DNA from: Acidobacteriota bacterium
GTDB taxonomy: Bacteria > Acidobacteriota > Blastocatellia > RBC074
NCBI GenBank assembly: GCA_016196035.1
Contig: JACPYM010000008.1
Location: forward strand, 62,001 to 126,000
Length of the DNA stretch: 64,000 nucleotides
Direction of reading: 5' to 3'
Positions within the stretch are counted from its first letter, which is position 1. Every line of letters begins with the position of its first letter. The notes below the pieces were generated by a model that was not told the DNA's origin, ran no database searches, and was given only the letters and a program-made list of their open reading frames with translations. The position numbers were made by a program, and so were the translations under genes. Shown here one piece after another: positions 27,874 through 37,372 of this stretch.

Positions 27874-30436
27874 ACGCTGGCAACAGATCGAAGCGCTTTA
27901 CCACGCCGCGCTGGAGCTTGCCCCGGCGGCCCGTGTTGCTTTCCTGGCCGAGGCCTGCGCAAGCGATGCCGAACTGCGCCACGAAGTCGAATCGTTGCTC
28001 ACCGCCAACGAACAAGCCGCCAGCTTTATTGAGAAACCTCCCAGTGACATCGCTGCCGGAATGATGGCGGAACATTCGGTACGTTCGCTGGCGGACCGCA
28101 CCTTTGGTCATTACCGAATCATTTCCATGCTTGGAGCGGGTGGCATGGGCGAAGTTTACCGCGCGCAGGACTTGCGACTTGACCGTGACGTGGCCGTCAA
28201 AATCCTGCCCGCACATCTAGCACAAGACGCCGAGGCCTTACGCCGCTTTGAACGCGAAGCCAAAGCCGTGGCCGCGCTCTCGCACCCGAACATCCTGGCG
28301 ATCTTCGATTTCGGCACGGAAAGCAATGTCAGTTACGCGGTGATGGAATTGCTCGAAGGCGAGACGCTGCGCGCGCGGCTCGCACGCGCGGCCTTGCCGT
28401 GGCGGCAGGCGGTTGAAATCGCCGCCGCTGTCGCCGACGGGCTGGCCGCCGCGCACGCCAAAGGCATCATTCACCGCGACCTGAAACCGGAGAACATCTT
28501 TCTGACTGCGGATGGGCAGATCAAGATTCTCGACTTCGGCATCGCGCGCGTGAAGCACGCCGTGACGACCGAAACCGAGACAATGACCGGCACGACCAGA
28601 CCGGGGACGATTTTGGGCACGGTTGGTTATATGTCGCCGGAGCAGGTGAAAGGTGAGCCAGCCGAAGCGCCGAGCGACCTCTTCGCGCTGGGTTGCGTGT
28701 TGTACGAGATGGTCAGCGGGCGGCGGCCTTTTGCCGGTGCGACGGTGACCGAAACGATTGCCGCAATCTTGCGCGACGAACCGCCAGCGCTGGCTGGCTT
28801 GCAACCAGCCGTGCCCGCCAAGCTGGAACAGCTCATCAAACATTGTTTGGAAAAGAAAGCGGCTGCGCGCTTTCAGGCGGCGCGCGATCTGAGCTTTGAT
28901 TTGCGGCAGCTTCTCAGCGAGAGCGGCGGTTTGGCGGTTGCCGCGAAACCAGCCAAAGCGCGTGGGCGGACTGCTACCTTGAGCGTCGCGGCAGTTGCGC
29001 TGATGCTGGCGGCTGCCAGTTTGATTTATCTTTTCAATCGCAGCGGCGCGGCGCTTGATTCGCTCGCTGTGCTACCGTTGCGCAACGTCAGCGGTGATGA
29101 GGAGGTCGAATATCTGAGCGAAGGCATCACCGAGAGCCTCATCAACAGCCTGTCGCAACTGCCGCAATTGAAGCGCGTCATCGCGCGCAGCACGGTCGCC
29201 AGTTACAAAGACAAAGAGGTTGACCCGCGCGTCATTGGCAAGGATTTGCAAGTCCGTTCCCTGCTCATCGGGAAGCTGACCAAGCGGGGCGACGAATTGA
29301 TTATCGGAGCGGAGTTGGTCAATACCGCCGATGGCTCGCGTTTGTGGGGCGATTCCACGCGGCGCAAACTGGCCGACGCGATGCTGATTCAAGCCGAACT
29401 CGCCCAGCAGATCGCCGAAAAATTGCGCCTCAGATTGAGCGGCGCCGAGCAGCAACGCCTGGCCAAACGCCCGACCGACAACCCCGAAGCCTATCGCCTG
29501 TTTGTCGAGGGCCGCCACTACTCGCAGTTGCGGACAACGGACGGGACGAAGCAAGGCATTGAGTTGTTGCAGCAAGCAGTTCGGCTGGACTCTGGTTATG
29601 CGCTCGCCTATGCCGGGCTGGCGGATGGTTATTACAACTCTTCAAGTATGTATGAGCCGCCAGCCGCAGCCATGCCGAAAGTCAAAGCGGCAGCGGCCCA
29701 GGCCTTACAACTGGATGAAACGCTGGCTGAAGCGCATACGGCGTTAGCCCAGGTCAAAGCTTTTTATGATTGGGAATGGCCGGAGGCCGAAAAGGAACTC
29801 AAGCGGGCGCTCGAACTCAATCCCGGCTATGCGCGTGCGGCCTTTGTTTACGGGATGATTTTGTCTGAACAAGGCCGTATGGACGAAGCCCTCGGGCAAT
29901 TCACCCGGGCGCACGAACTGGATCCGCTGAGCTTGGAGACCTCCGCGTGGATAGCATTCGCCTACTACCTGAACCGCAAATACGATGCGTCAATTGAGGA
30001 AAGCAAAAAGCTGGTGGCAACCGACCGGAATTTTTATGTGGCGCACCTCAACCTTGCGCTGGCTTTTGAACAGACCGGGCGCTTTGCCGAAGCCGAAGCC
30101 GAGCTTAAGCAATGGCAGTCAATAGACCCTGCCAGCCCCTATCCGAAAGCGCTGCTCGCACACCTGTACGCCAGCAGCGGGAAGCCGGCAGCGGCGCAGA
30201 AAATACTGGGCGAATTATTGAAAGCAGACGCGCCGAAAAATTATGTTGATCCCTATTTCATCAGCTTGATTTACACCGGGCTAGGCGATAAAGAGCAAGC
30301 CTTCGCCTGGCTGGAGCGAGCATATCAGGCCAGGTCAGAAGACCTGCTCAATCTCAAGAAAGAGCCACGACTCGACAGCTTGCGCGCCGATCCGCGTTTC
30401 ACCGATTTGCTGCGCCGCCTGCAGCTCGCGCCTTAA
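27863..30436 (+). CDS. Transmembrane Ser/Thr protein kinase with TolB-like and TPR C-terminal domains
   Basis: 857 aa from ATG 27863, overlapping the sigma gene by 11 bases. An N-terminal helical segment (MTPERWQQIEALYHAALE) typical of sigma-linked kinases is followed by the Hanks-type kinase domain at about 75-355: GAGGMGEVYRAQ loop, AVKIL Lys, HRDLKPEN near 205, DFG near 224, GTVGYMSPEQ. One membrane span lies near 374-392. The C-terminal half has a TolB/FlgO-like domain (LAVLPLRNVSGDEEVEYLSEG, about 400-510) and TPR repeats to the end. It is probably a receptor kinase signalling to the sigma factor. Confidence 0.93.
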   Translation: MTPERWQQIEALYHAALELAPAARVAFLAEACASDAELRHEVESLLTANEQAASFIEKPPSDIAAGMMAEHSVRSLADRTFGHYRIISMLGAGGMGEVYRAQDLRLDRDVAVKILPAHLAQDAEALRRFEREAKAVAALSHPNILAIFDFGTESNVSYAVMELLEGETLRARLARAALPWRQAVEIAAAVADGLAAAHAKGIIHRDLKPENIFLTADGQIKILDFGIARVKHAVTTETETMTGTTRPGTILGTVGYMSPEQVKGEPAEAPSDLFALGCVLYEMVSGRRPFAGATVTETIAAILRDEPPALAGLQPAVPAKLEQLIKHCLEKKAAARFQAARDLSFDLRQLLSESGGLAVAAKPAKARGRTATLSVAAVALMLAAASLIYLFNRSGAALDSLAVLPLRNVSGDEEVEYLSEGITESLINSLSQLPQLKRVIARSTVASYKDKEVDPRVIGKDLQVRSLLIGKLTKRGDELIIGAELVNTADGSRLWGDSTRRKLADAMLIQAELAQQIAEKLRLRLSGAEQQRLAKRPTDNPEAYRLFVEGRHYSQLRTTDGTKQGIELLQQAVRLDSGYALAYAGLADGYYNSSSMYEPPAAAMPKVKAAAAQALQLDETLAEAHTALAQVKAFYDWEWPEAEKELKRALELNPGYARAAFVYGMILSEQGRMDEALGQFTRAHELDPLSLETSAWIAFAYYLNRKYDASIEESKKLVATDRNFYVAHLNLALAFEQTGRFAEAEAELKQWQSIDPASPYPKALLAHLYASSGKPAAAQKILGELLKADAPKNYVDPYFISLIYTGLGDKEQAFAWLERAYQARSEDLLNLKKEPRLDSLRADPRFTDLLRRLQLAP

Positions 30437-30465
30437 CCTGTTGCGTCACGAGAGAGGAACTCACG

Positions 30466-31791
30466 ATGCCCATTGTCCGAATCCTTGTTACGTTCTGCGC
30501 CGTGCTTGCCTTGCTGCCACTGTGGCAGACGGCAACCGCTGTCGCCCCTTTGAAAGCCTTGCGCTTTGGCAAGCTCATTGACGGCTCCGGCCAGGTACTC
30601 GGCAACGCCGTGGTCGTCATCGAAAACGACCGCATCCGCAGCGTGGGCACGGGCGCGAGCGCCCTTCCCGCCAGCGCCGAAGTGTTTGACCTGTCGCGTT
30701 ACACCGCGCTGCCGGGGCTGATTGATGTGCACACGCATATGACCTATTACTGGGATCAGAAGCCGGGCACGCGGCCCTGGGCGCAATTGCAGGAGCGCAT
30801 GCCCGCGATGACCCTCTATCTGGCGCAGGCGAACGCGCGCCAGACGCTCGAAACCGGCGTGACGACGGTGCGCGATCTGGGCAGCTTCGATTATCTGGAC
30901 ATCGCCATGCGCGACCTGATCAACACCGGCGCGATGCCGGGGCCGCGCATGTTCGTTTCCGGTTTCGGCGTGCAAATCACCTACGAAGCGCCGAAGCCCG
31001 GTTACGTTTCGCCGCGCGGCGGGCAGGCGGATGGCGTGGCCGAAGTCATGCGCGTCGTGCGGCAACAGGTCGCCGCCGGTGCCGACGTGATCAAAATGTA
31101 CGGTTCGACCGGCAGCGCCGATGATCTGTCCGGCCAGCAGACATTCACCTTTGAAGAAATGCAGGCCGCCGTCGAGGCCGCGCATAAACTGGGCAAACGC
31201 ATTGCGATTCATTCCTACGGGCCAGCGGGCGCGCGTGACGCCGTGCGCGCGGGCGCCGATTCGCTCGAACACGCCGTAGACCTTGACGATGAAACCATTG
31301 CCGAGATGGTGCGGCGCAAGACTTTCTATGTGCCGACGATAGATCACAATCGCTACTATGCCGAAGCGCGCGAGCAGTTCGGCTACAGCGCGGAAATCGC
31401 TCAACAGTTGAACGCCTTTGTCCAACGCAACCTGGCAACAGCGCGGCTCGCGCACAAAGCGGGCGTGCGGTTTGCGATGGGCAGCGATGCGGTGATGACG
31501 ATGTTCGGCCAAAATACGCGCGAGCTGGGCTGGTTTGTCAAAGCCGGGATGACGTCTGCCGAAGCGTTGGCAACCGCCACGACGAATGGCGCGGCGCTGC
31601 TGGGGATGGAAAAGAGTATCGGTGCAATTGCGGCGGGCTATTACGCCGACATCGTGGCGGTCGAAGGCGATCCGCTGGCCGACATTGAAGTCGTCATCAA
31701 CAAAGTGCGTTGGGTGATGAAGAGTGGCGTTGTCGTCGTTGATAAAACCAAAACGCCCGCCGCCGCCGAGGGCGCGAAGCCGCCCAGATAG
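30466..31791 (+). CDS. Exported amidohydrolase (imidazolonepropionase-like)
   Basis: 441 aa with an N-terminal signal peptide (about 1-25) and Shine-Dalgarno GAGAGGAA. It has a TIM-barrel metal hydrolase core: IDVHTHMTYY (HxH, near 85-95), TTVRDLGS, a candidate Lys in IKMYGSTG near 208, IHSYG and LEHAVDL (two His near 246 and 268) and GSDAV (Asp near 340). The small beta domain is built from the two ends. Related enzymes cleave dipeptides or acyl-amino acids, and this one could act as a periplasmic dipeptidase. It starts 29 bp after the kinase and may share its transcript. Confidence 0.87.
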   Translation: MPIVRILVTFCAVLALLPLWQTATAVAPLKALRFGKLIDGSGQVLGNAVVVIENDRIRSVGTGASALPASAEVFDLSRYTALPGLIDVHTHMTYYWDQKPGTRPWAQLQERMPAMTLYLAQANARQTLETGVTTVRDLGSFDYLDIAMRDLINTGAMPGPRMFVSGFGVQITYEAPKPGYVSPRGGQADGVAEVMRVVRQQVAAGADVIKMYGSTGSADDLSGQQTFTFEEMQAAVEAAHKLGKRIAIHSYGPAGARDAVRAGADSLEHAVDLDDETIAEMVRRKTFYVPTIDHNRYYAEAREQFGYSAEIAQQLNAFVQRNLATARLAHKAGVRFAMGSDAVMTMFGQNTRELGWFVKAGMTSAEALATATTNGAALLGMEKSIGAIAAGYYADIVAVEGDPLADIEVVINKVRWVMKSGVVVVDKTKTPAAAEGAKPPR

Positions 31792-31852
31792 GGCTAAGGG
31801 CGCGGGACGTGTTTCAACAGCGAAGCTGTCAACGCCCCTCGCCTGGCGTGCT

Positions 31853-32434
31853 TCAAGGCGCGACGGTCAGGTGATAGGTCGTATCAATTCCGAAAGCCGT
31901 GCTGCCGAAGTGGAGCGTGTGCCAGCCTGGGGACAAGGGGGCCAACAGGAGATAGTACCCATCGCCCACCCCGCTGCCTGACATGCCCGCTCCGACAGGC
32001 CCGAAAATCCAGGGGTCGGGCGCCGTGAATGAGAACTGCGTTGAGACGGCCCGGTAACGCTCCAAGCCTTGCGGCGGAACGCCGTCAATCTCACAGAAGA
32101 ACGCCGTTGTATCAATTTGGTCGGCCAGTACCTGCGCGCAACCGCGTTGCTCCGCAGCCGTGTCACCGTGGAGGGGCGCATCCTCCAGACTCGAGCATTC
32201 CACGTTGGCGAGCGGGAAGAACAAGGCCTTGCCGACAGGCACCGTGAGCGTGCACGTCGCAGTTCCGAACTGGCCCGCCAGGAACCACACCGGCCCAGCC
32301 TGGCCCGCTTCGCTCGGATCGGAGCAACCGATGAACGGATGTCCCGGCGTCACTGGCAGCGACAAACCCCATTGCCACCACTTGGCGCTCAACTGCTTAC
32401 TACGTTGGGCGGCGCTATGACGAGGCGCTCGCAC
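31853..32434 (-). pseudogene. 5'-truncated secreted protein gene
   Basis: About 180 residues, from WSAKWW-type sequence (here LSAKWWQWGLSLP) to the end, resemble a family of small secreted proteins with GPVWFLAGQFG, PVGKALFFPLANVEC and FCEIDG motifs and a beta-sandwich end (GWHTLHFGSTAFG). The signal peptide expected before the WW motif is absent. Sequence before about 32397 comes instead from a TPR gene on the other strand. It is interpreted as a broken gene lacking its start; the short random N-terminus read from 32434 is unlikely to be real. Confidence 0.65.
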
Positions 32435-32871
32435 AATGCCGGCAGGCCCTCGAACTACAGCGGGATTTTTACATGACGCACTCGACGCTGGGTCTAGTGT
32501 ATGAGCAGCAAGGAAAATGGCCGGAAGCGCTGGCGGAGTTCAACGAGTCGCGCTGCGCTGACCCCAAACAGCCCTTCACCCTGGGCCATCTCGGACACGC
32601 CTACGCGCTGGCGGGCCAACGCGGCGAAGCCCTGCGGATGCTGGCTGAAATGAAAAGCATTGCCGCGCAGGACACGTATGTTGACCCGGTGGCCGTGGCC
32701 TTCGTTCATGCCGGTTTGGGCGATAAGGACGGCGCGTTTGCGGAACTGGAACAGGCCTATCAAGCGCGGGATGAGAACTTGATTCATTACAAGGATGCCC
32801 CGCTGTTTGATGGCCTGCGCGCCGACCCGCGCTTTGCTGATTTATTGCGCCGGTTGCGACTCACTCCTTGA
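32398..32871 (+). pseudogene. C-terminal fragment of a TPR/Ser-Thr kinase gene
   Basis: From 32398 the frame reads YYVGRRYDEALAQCRQAL and continues as TPRs to the same closing motif as the kinase at 27863 (GLGDKDGAFAELEQAYQAR, then LRADPRFADLLRRLRL). An in-frame ATG at 32473 could start a 132-aa product, but without its kinase domain this is a remnant. It begins exactly where the truncated secreted-protein gene on the opposite strand begins. Confidence 0.75.
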
Positions 32872-32977
32872 ATCCATGAACAGCCGCGCCGGAGGTCAGT
32901 TGAAAGAGCCTATCAAACAGCGCGCCCGCGCCTGTGGGAACGCGAGCGCGCTTTGCTCAACCGCCGCCTAACGGTAC

Positions 32978-35900
32978 CTAACGGTGGATAACGATGCTGC
33001 CGCCGCCCAGCACCGTGGTCAGGTCAGCACTGTCAGGCGCATTCATCTGGTTGTCGTAAACCAGCCCGCCCCCGTTGTTGTTCCAGATGCGAATGCGGAA
33101 CTTGTCCGCACCGCCCCCGCCTGGTTCCTGCCCGTCAATCGCCGTGAGCATGAAGCGGTAATCGCCCGCGCCGTTGATGGTGCCCGCGCCTTTGTATTGG
33201 GCGCGCGCGCCGCTGATGACCATCCATTCATAGCTCGTGCTGCTGAAGTTCAGATTGCCCGCCTTGAACTGGAACTCGGTGTTGCCCGTCGGGACGGTCT
33301 GGCCGTTCTGGTACTTCGAGACGAAGCCGAAGTTGGCCTTGCCGGTCAGCGCCGGATTCGGCACATACGCACCGGCGGGTGAATTGATCCAACCGCCGCC
33401 CGTCACCCAGCCGCCGTTCGGGTCATAAATCACAACCAACAGGTCAAGCCCGTCAATCGTGCTGGCCGACCCTGTGCCGCCGCAACCATCCGTCACCGTC
33501 AGCGTGACTTTGTAAACGCCCGCTTCTGTGAAGGTGAAGCTGCCGGTGATTGCGCCGGTCGCTTCGTTGACCGTGCCTGCTTGCGCGAGCGCGTCAACCG
33601 TCCAGGTGGCCGTGTGCGTGCCGCCTGCGTTGTCGGTAAAGCTGCCAGTGAAGTTGACAGGCGTATTCACGGGGTAAACCGCGCCAGTCGCCGAGCCGGT
33701 GAGTGTGACTGCCGGAGCCGGATTCGTGACGGTGATCTGTTGCTGGCACGAAGCGCGATTGCCCGCCGCATCCGTTGCTGTCCACGTGATGGTCGTCGTG
33801 CCGAGCGGATACGCGGCATTGAGCGCCTGCCCATCGCTGCGCACGCCGGCCACAGACACGCCAGCGCAATTGTCACTCGCGGTCGCCGCGCCCGGACTCA
33901 CCGTCGCGCCGCACAGACCGGCAAGGTTGCCCGCGACGCTGAGATTGGCCGGGCACGCAAGCACGGGCGGTGTGTTGTCAACGACGGTCACAGTTTGCGT
34001 CGCGGTGGCCGTATTGCCATTCCCATCGTTCGCCGTGTAAGTGATGGTGGTCGTGCCGACGGGGAAGAGATTGCCTGCTGGCACGCCACTGCGCGTGATG
34101 GTTGCGCCGCCGCAGTTGTCACTGGCCGTTGCCGCGCCGAGCTGCGCTTCGCTGACTACAACGCCGCAGACGGTGGCGCTTGCGCTGGTGGTTATGCTCA
34201 CTGGCGCGGGCGCGGTGATGGTTGGGGGCGGATCAGACGCTGTAATCAAGGCCGTCGCCGCGTTGTTGCCGGTCAGCGTGTCGGGCGTGGCCGAACTGAC
34301 TGTGGCCGTGTTGTTGAGCACGGTTCCGTTACTCACCGAACAATTGACCTGCGCGGCGATGGTGATGGTTGCCGCCGCCCCCGCCTCCAGCGACGCGAAC
34401 GAGACGGTGCGATTGGCGCCTGAACCGCCGCATACGCCGCCGCCCGTGGTGGCGCAACTGATGAACGTCAGCGCATTCGGCAAGTTGTCAGTCACTAGAA
34501 CTGACGCGGCAAGGCCCGGCCCGTGGTTGGTCACCACCAGCGTGTAGGTGAGTTGCGCGCCCGTCAACACAGGGTCTGGCGTGGCCGTATTGGTGAGCGC
34601 CAAATCCGCCGCTGCATTCACAGTGGCGCTGGCCGTCGCCGTGTTATTGGCTGTGTTCGGGTCAAACTCGTTGCCCGCCACACTGGCCGTGTTGCTGATC
34701 GTCCCGCCTGTCGTAGGCGTGACGACAAGCGTAAAGCTGGCCGTCGCGCCGTTGCTCAAAGAACCGGCAGCGCAGGTCACGAGGCCGCCTGCCTGACTGC
34801 AACCCAGAGAAGCAGAAACGAAGCTCACACTTGCCGGCAGTTGATCGGTGATGGTTACTCCCGTCGCTGGCGAAGGGCCGTTGTTGGTGGCGGCGAGTGT
34901 GTAGGTCAACGAATTGAAGACCGTCACCGGATTGGGCGAAGCGGATTTCGTGATTGACAGATCGGCGCGCGGCAGCACTGTGGTGACGGCGGTCGCCGAG
35001 TTGTTCGCCGCGTTGGGGTCGGTTTGGTTGCCCGTCACACTGGCTGTGTTGGTAATCGAAGGCACGGCTGCGGCCTCAGGGATCACCACGATGGTTACAT
35101 TCGCGGTGACGCCATTGGCAAGATTGCCGATGTTGCACGTGACCGTTCGCGTTTCGCCATTGTAGCCGCAACTTTGCCCTGTGGCGCCAATGGCAAATGA
35201 GGCTACGTCAAAGGTGACCGCCGCAGGCAGCGTGTCGGTCACAACTACGCCGGTGGCTGGCGACGGGCCGTTGTTAGTGGCTCTGATCTCATAAGTCAGC
35301 GGGCTGCCCACAAACACCGGGTCGGGCAGATCGGTTTTCGTGATGGACAACTCGGCTTTCGGATTGACCGTCGTGCTCGCCGTGGTTGAATTGTTGCCGG
35401 GCGTGGGATCGGTCTCAGCGCCCGTCACGCTGGCGATGTTGTTGAGAGTTCCCGCTGCGGATGCGTTGGGGGTGACGACGATGGTGATCGTTGCGGAAGC
35501 CCCGTTGGACAGTGCGCCAACGTTGCAAATGACCGTGCCGCTCGTTTGCGTACAGCTTCCGCTGGTTGCCGCAGCCGAGCTAACCGTCACGGTGGATGGC
35601 AAGTGATCGGTTATCGTCACGCCCGTCGCGTCCGCTGGGCCATTGTTGGTCACGCTGGCCGTATAGGTCAGATTGTCTCCCACCAGCACCGGATCGGGTG
35701 CGTCGGCCAGCGCGATTACCAGGTCGGTCACGGCGTTGACCGTGGTGGTTTGCGTCGCCGTGTTGTTGGCGGTGTTGGGATCGAAGATGTCGCTCGTGAC
35801 GCTCGCGGTGTTGCTGGTGGCGGGCACTGCCGCCGCCGTAGGGATGACGATGATGGTGACTCCTGCCGCTTGATTGATGGCGAGCGTGCCCAGATTACAA

Positions 35901-36943
35901 GTGATCGTACTCGTTCCGCTGCAGGCAGCCGAAGCCGAAACAAAGTTCACGCCCGCTGGCAAGGTGTCGGCGACAGTCACGCCCGTGGCTGGCGAAGGGC
36001 CGTTGTTCGTGACGCGAATGGTGTACGTCAGATTGCCGCCCACCAGCACCGGGTCAGGCGCGTCGGTCTTGGTGATGGACAGATCAGCTTTCGGATTGAC
36101 CGCTGTGCTCTGCGTGGCGGCGTTGTTAGCGGTGTTCGGATCAAAGACCGCGCTCGTCACGCTGGCCGTATTGTTGATCGCCCCGCTTCCTGTTGGTCGC
36201 AGCACGATTGTGATGGTCGCGTTGGCCGCGCTCGCCAGCGTGCCCAGGTTGCACGTGACTGTGCCGAACGCCTGGCTACAGCCTGCCGAGGCCGAGACGA
36301 ATGTGCCCGGCGGCAGTGTGTCGCTGAGGGTGACGCCGGGCGCGCTGGAAGGGCCGTTGTTGCTTACGACCAGCGTGTAAGTCAGATCGTCGCCCGCGAA
36401 CACAGGGTCGGGCGCATCGGACATGGTCAGCGCGAGATCGGCGCTGTGAATGACCGTTGTCGTCGCCGTAGCCGCGTTGTTGGCGGTGTTGGAGTCAATC
36501 TCGGTCGCCGTCACGCTCGCCGTGTTGCTGACGCTGGTTCCGGCCAGCGCCAATGTCGGTTGAACGATGATCGTCACCGTGGCCGTGCCGCCGTTGTTGA
36601 GCGTGCCGAGATTGCACGTGACCGTGCTCGTCCCGCTGCACGTGCCCTGGCTGGCCGCAGCCGAAACGAAGCTCAGGCCCGACGGCAGCGCATCGCTCAC
36701 ACTAACATTGGTTGCCGCATTGGGGCCGCTGTTGGCGACGTTAAGCGTGTACGTCAGATTGCCGCCCACCGGCGCGGGGTCGGGCGCGTCACTCTTGGTG
36801 AGCGACAGATCCGCCACTGGGATCGCCTGCGTCACCAGCGTCAAATCCGCCGGATTGTAGTTCGCCTGATAGTTGCGGTAATCCGGCTTGTTCAGATAAT
36901 TGATCGCCGCAAAACTGCCGCTGCGCGTGGTGTAGGTCAACAC
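32978..36943 (-). CDS. DUF11/HYR/post-COAP-1 C-terminal part of the giant surface protein
   Basis: Open for 1,321 codons, but with no credible start: the TTG at 36943 lies mid-domain, ten codons past an in-frame TAA, and homologous-looking sequence continues upstream. Seven DUF11 repeats (pattern ADLxIxKxDxPDPVxxGxxLTYT) run from about 36830 down to 34240, each about 125 residues. Then follow two HYR-type repeats with SDNCxG motifs (to about 33720), a PKD-like domain (to about 33450) and the post-COAP-1 domain with GGWVTGGGWINSPAGAY. It would be extracellular if translated. Probably not expressed as it stands. Confidence 0.7.
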   Translation of the reverse strand: MLTYTTRSGSFAAINYLNKPDYRNYQANYNPADLTLVTQAIPVADLSLTKSDAPDPAPVGGNLTYTLNVANSGPNAATNVSVSDALPSGLSFVSAAASQGTCSGTSTVTCNLGTLNNGGTATVTIIVQPTLALAGTSVSNTASVTATEIDSNTANNAATATTTVIHSADLALTMSDAPDPVFAGDDLTYTLVVSNNGPSSAPGVTLSDTLPPGTFVSASAGCSQAFGTVTCNLGTLASAANATITIVLRPTGSGAINNTASVTSAVFDPNTANNAATQSTAVNPKADLSITKTDAPDPVLVGGNLTYTIRVTNNGPSPATGVTVADTLPAGVNFVSASAACSGTSTITCNLGTLAINQAAGVTIIVIPTAAAVPATSNTASVTSDIFDPNTANNTATQTTTVNAVTDLVIALADAPDPVLVGDNLTYTASVTNNGPADATGVTITDHLPSTVTVSSAAATSGSCTQTSGTVICNVGALSNGASATITIVVTPNASAAGTLNNIASVTGAETDPTPGNNSTTASTTVNPKAELSITKTDLPDPVFVGSPLTYEIRATNNGPSPATGVVVTDTLPAAVTFDVASFAIGATGQSCGYNGETRTVTCNIGNLANGVTANVTIVVIPEAAAVPSITNTASVTGNQTDPNAANNSATAVTTVLPRADLSITKSASPNPVTVFNSLTYTLAATNNGPSPATGVTITDQLPASVSFVSASLGCSQAGGLVTCAAGSLSNGATASFTLVVTPTTGGTISNTASVAGNEFDPNTANNTATASATVNAAADLALTNTATPDPVLTGAQLTYTLVVTNHGPGLAASVLVTDNLPNALTFISCATTGGGVCGGSGANRTVSFASLEAGAAATITIAAQVNCSVSNGTVLNNTATVSSATPDTLTGNNAATALITASDPPPTITAPAPVSITTSASATVCGVVVSEAQLGAATASDNCGGATITRSGVPAGNLFPVGTTTITYTANDGNGNTATATQTVTVVDNTPPVLACPANLSVAGNLAGLCGATVSPGAATASDNCAGVSVAGVRSDGQALNAAYPLGTTTITWTATDAAGNRASCQQQITVTNPAPAVTLTGSATGAVYPVNTPVNFTGSFTDNAGGTHTATWTVDALAQAGTVNEATGAITGSFTFTEAGVYKVTLTVTDGCGGTGSASTIDGLDLLVVIYDPNGGWVTGGGWINSPAGAYVPNPALTGKANFGFVSKYQNGQTVPTGNTEFQFKAGNLNFSSTSYEWMVISGARAQYKGAGTINGAGDYRFMLTAIDGQEPGGGGADKFRIRIWNNNGGGLVYDNQMNAPDSADLTTVLGGGSIVIHR

Positions 36944-36970
36944 CTTGAAGGCGTCGCCCCCATTCGGTGT

Positions 36971-37372
36971 TTACCCGGCGAGCGTCGTGACATTGAGCAC
37001 GCCATTCAACGTCGCCGTGCCGGAGACGTTGAACTGATCGAACCCGCTGCCCGCGCTGGTTCCGCCAAGATCAAGGTTGAGCGTGCCCGCTGCGGTTTGG
37101 GTGAAATTGCCGGTGATACTGAGGACGCCAGTCGGCCCGGTTGGCGCGGTGTCTTTGCTTGGACTGACGCTGCCTCCCGTGTTGGACACGTTGGCCGTGA
37201 TGGTGCCGGTACCGGTCAGGCCTCCGCCTTGCAGATTGAAGGTGTTGGTGCTGGTGATCGTACCGCCGGCGAGACTCGTGGCGCCTGCGGTTTGAGTGAC
37301 ACTACCGGTAAATTGCAGTGTCCCGGTTTGCGCGCTCACGGTGCCGGTGTTTTTGAAAACGATGCCACACAC
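36971..37372 (-). pseudogene. Short internal fragment of the giant gene between frameshift and nonsense codon
   Basis: Continues the solenoid (VCGIVFKNTGTVSAQTGTL through LNVTTLAG) in the frame reached after the 1-base deletion at about 37372, and ends at TAA 36971-36973. Codons after the TAA carry on in the same frame (TPNGGDAFKVLTYTTRSGSF), as expected for one continuous domain. Confidence 0.7.
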
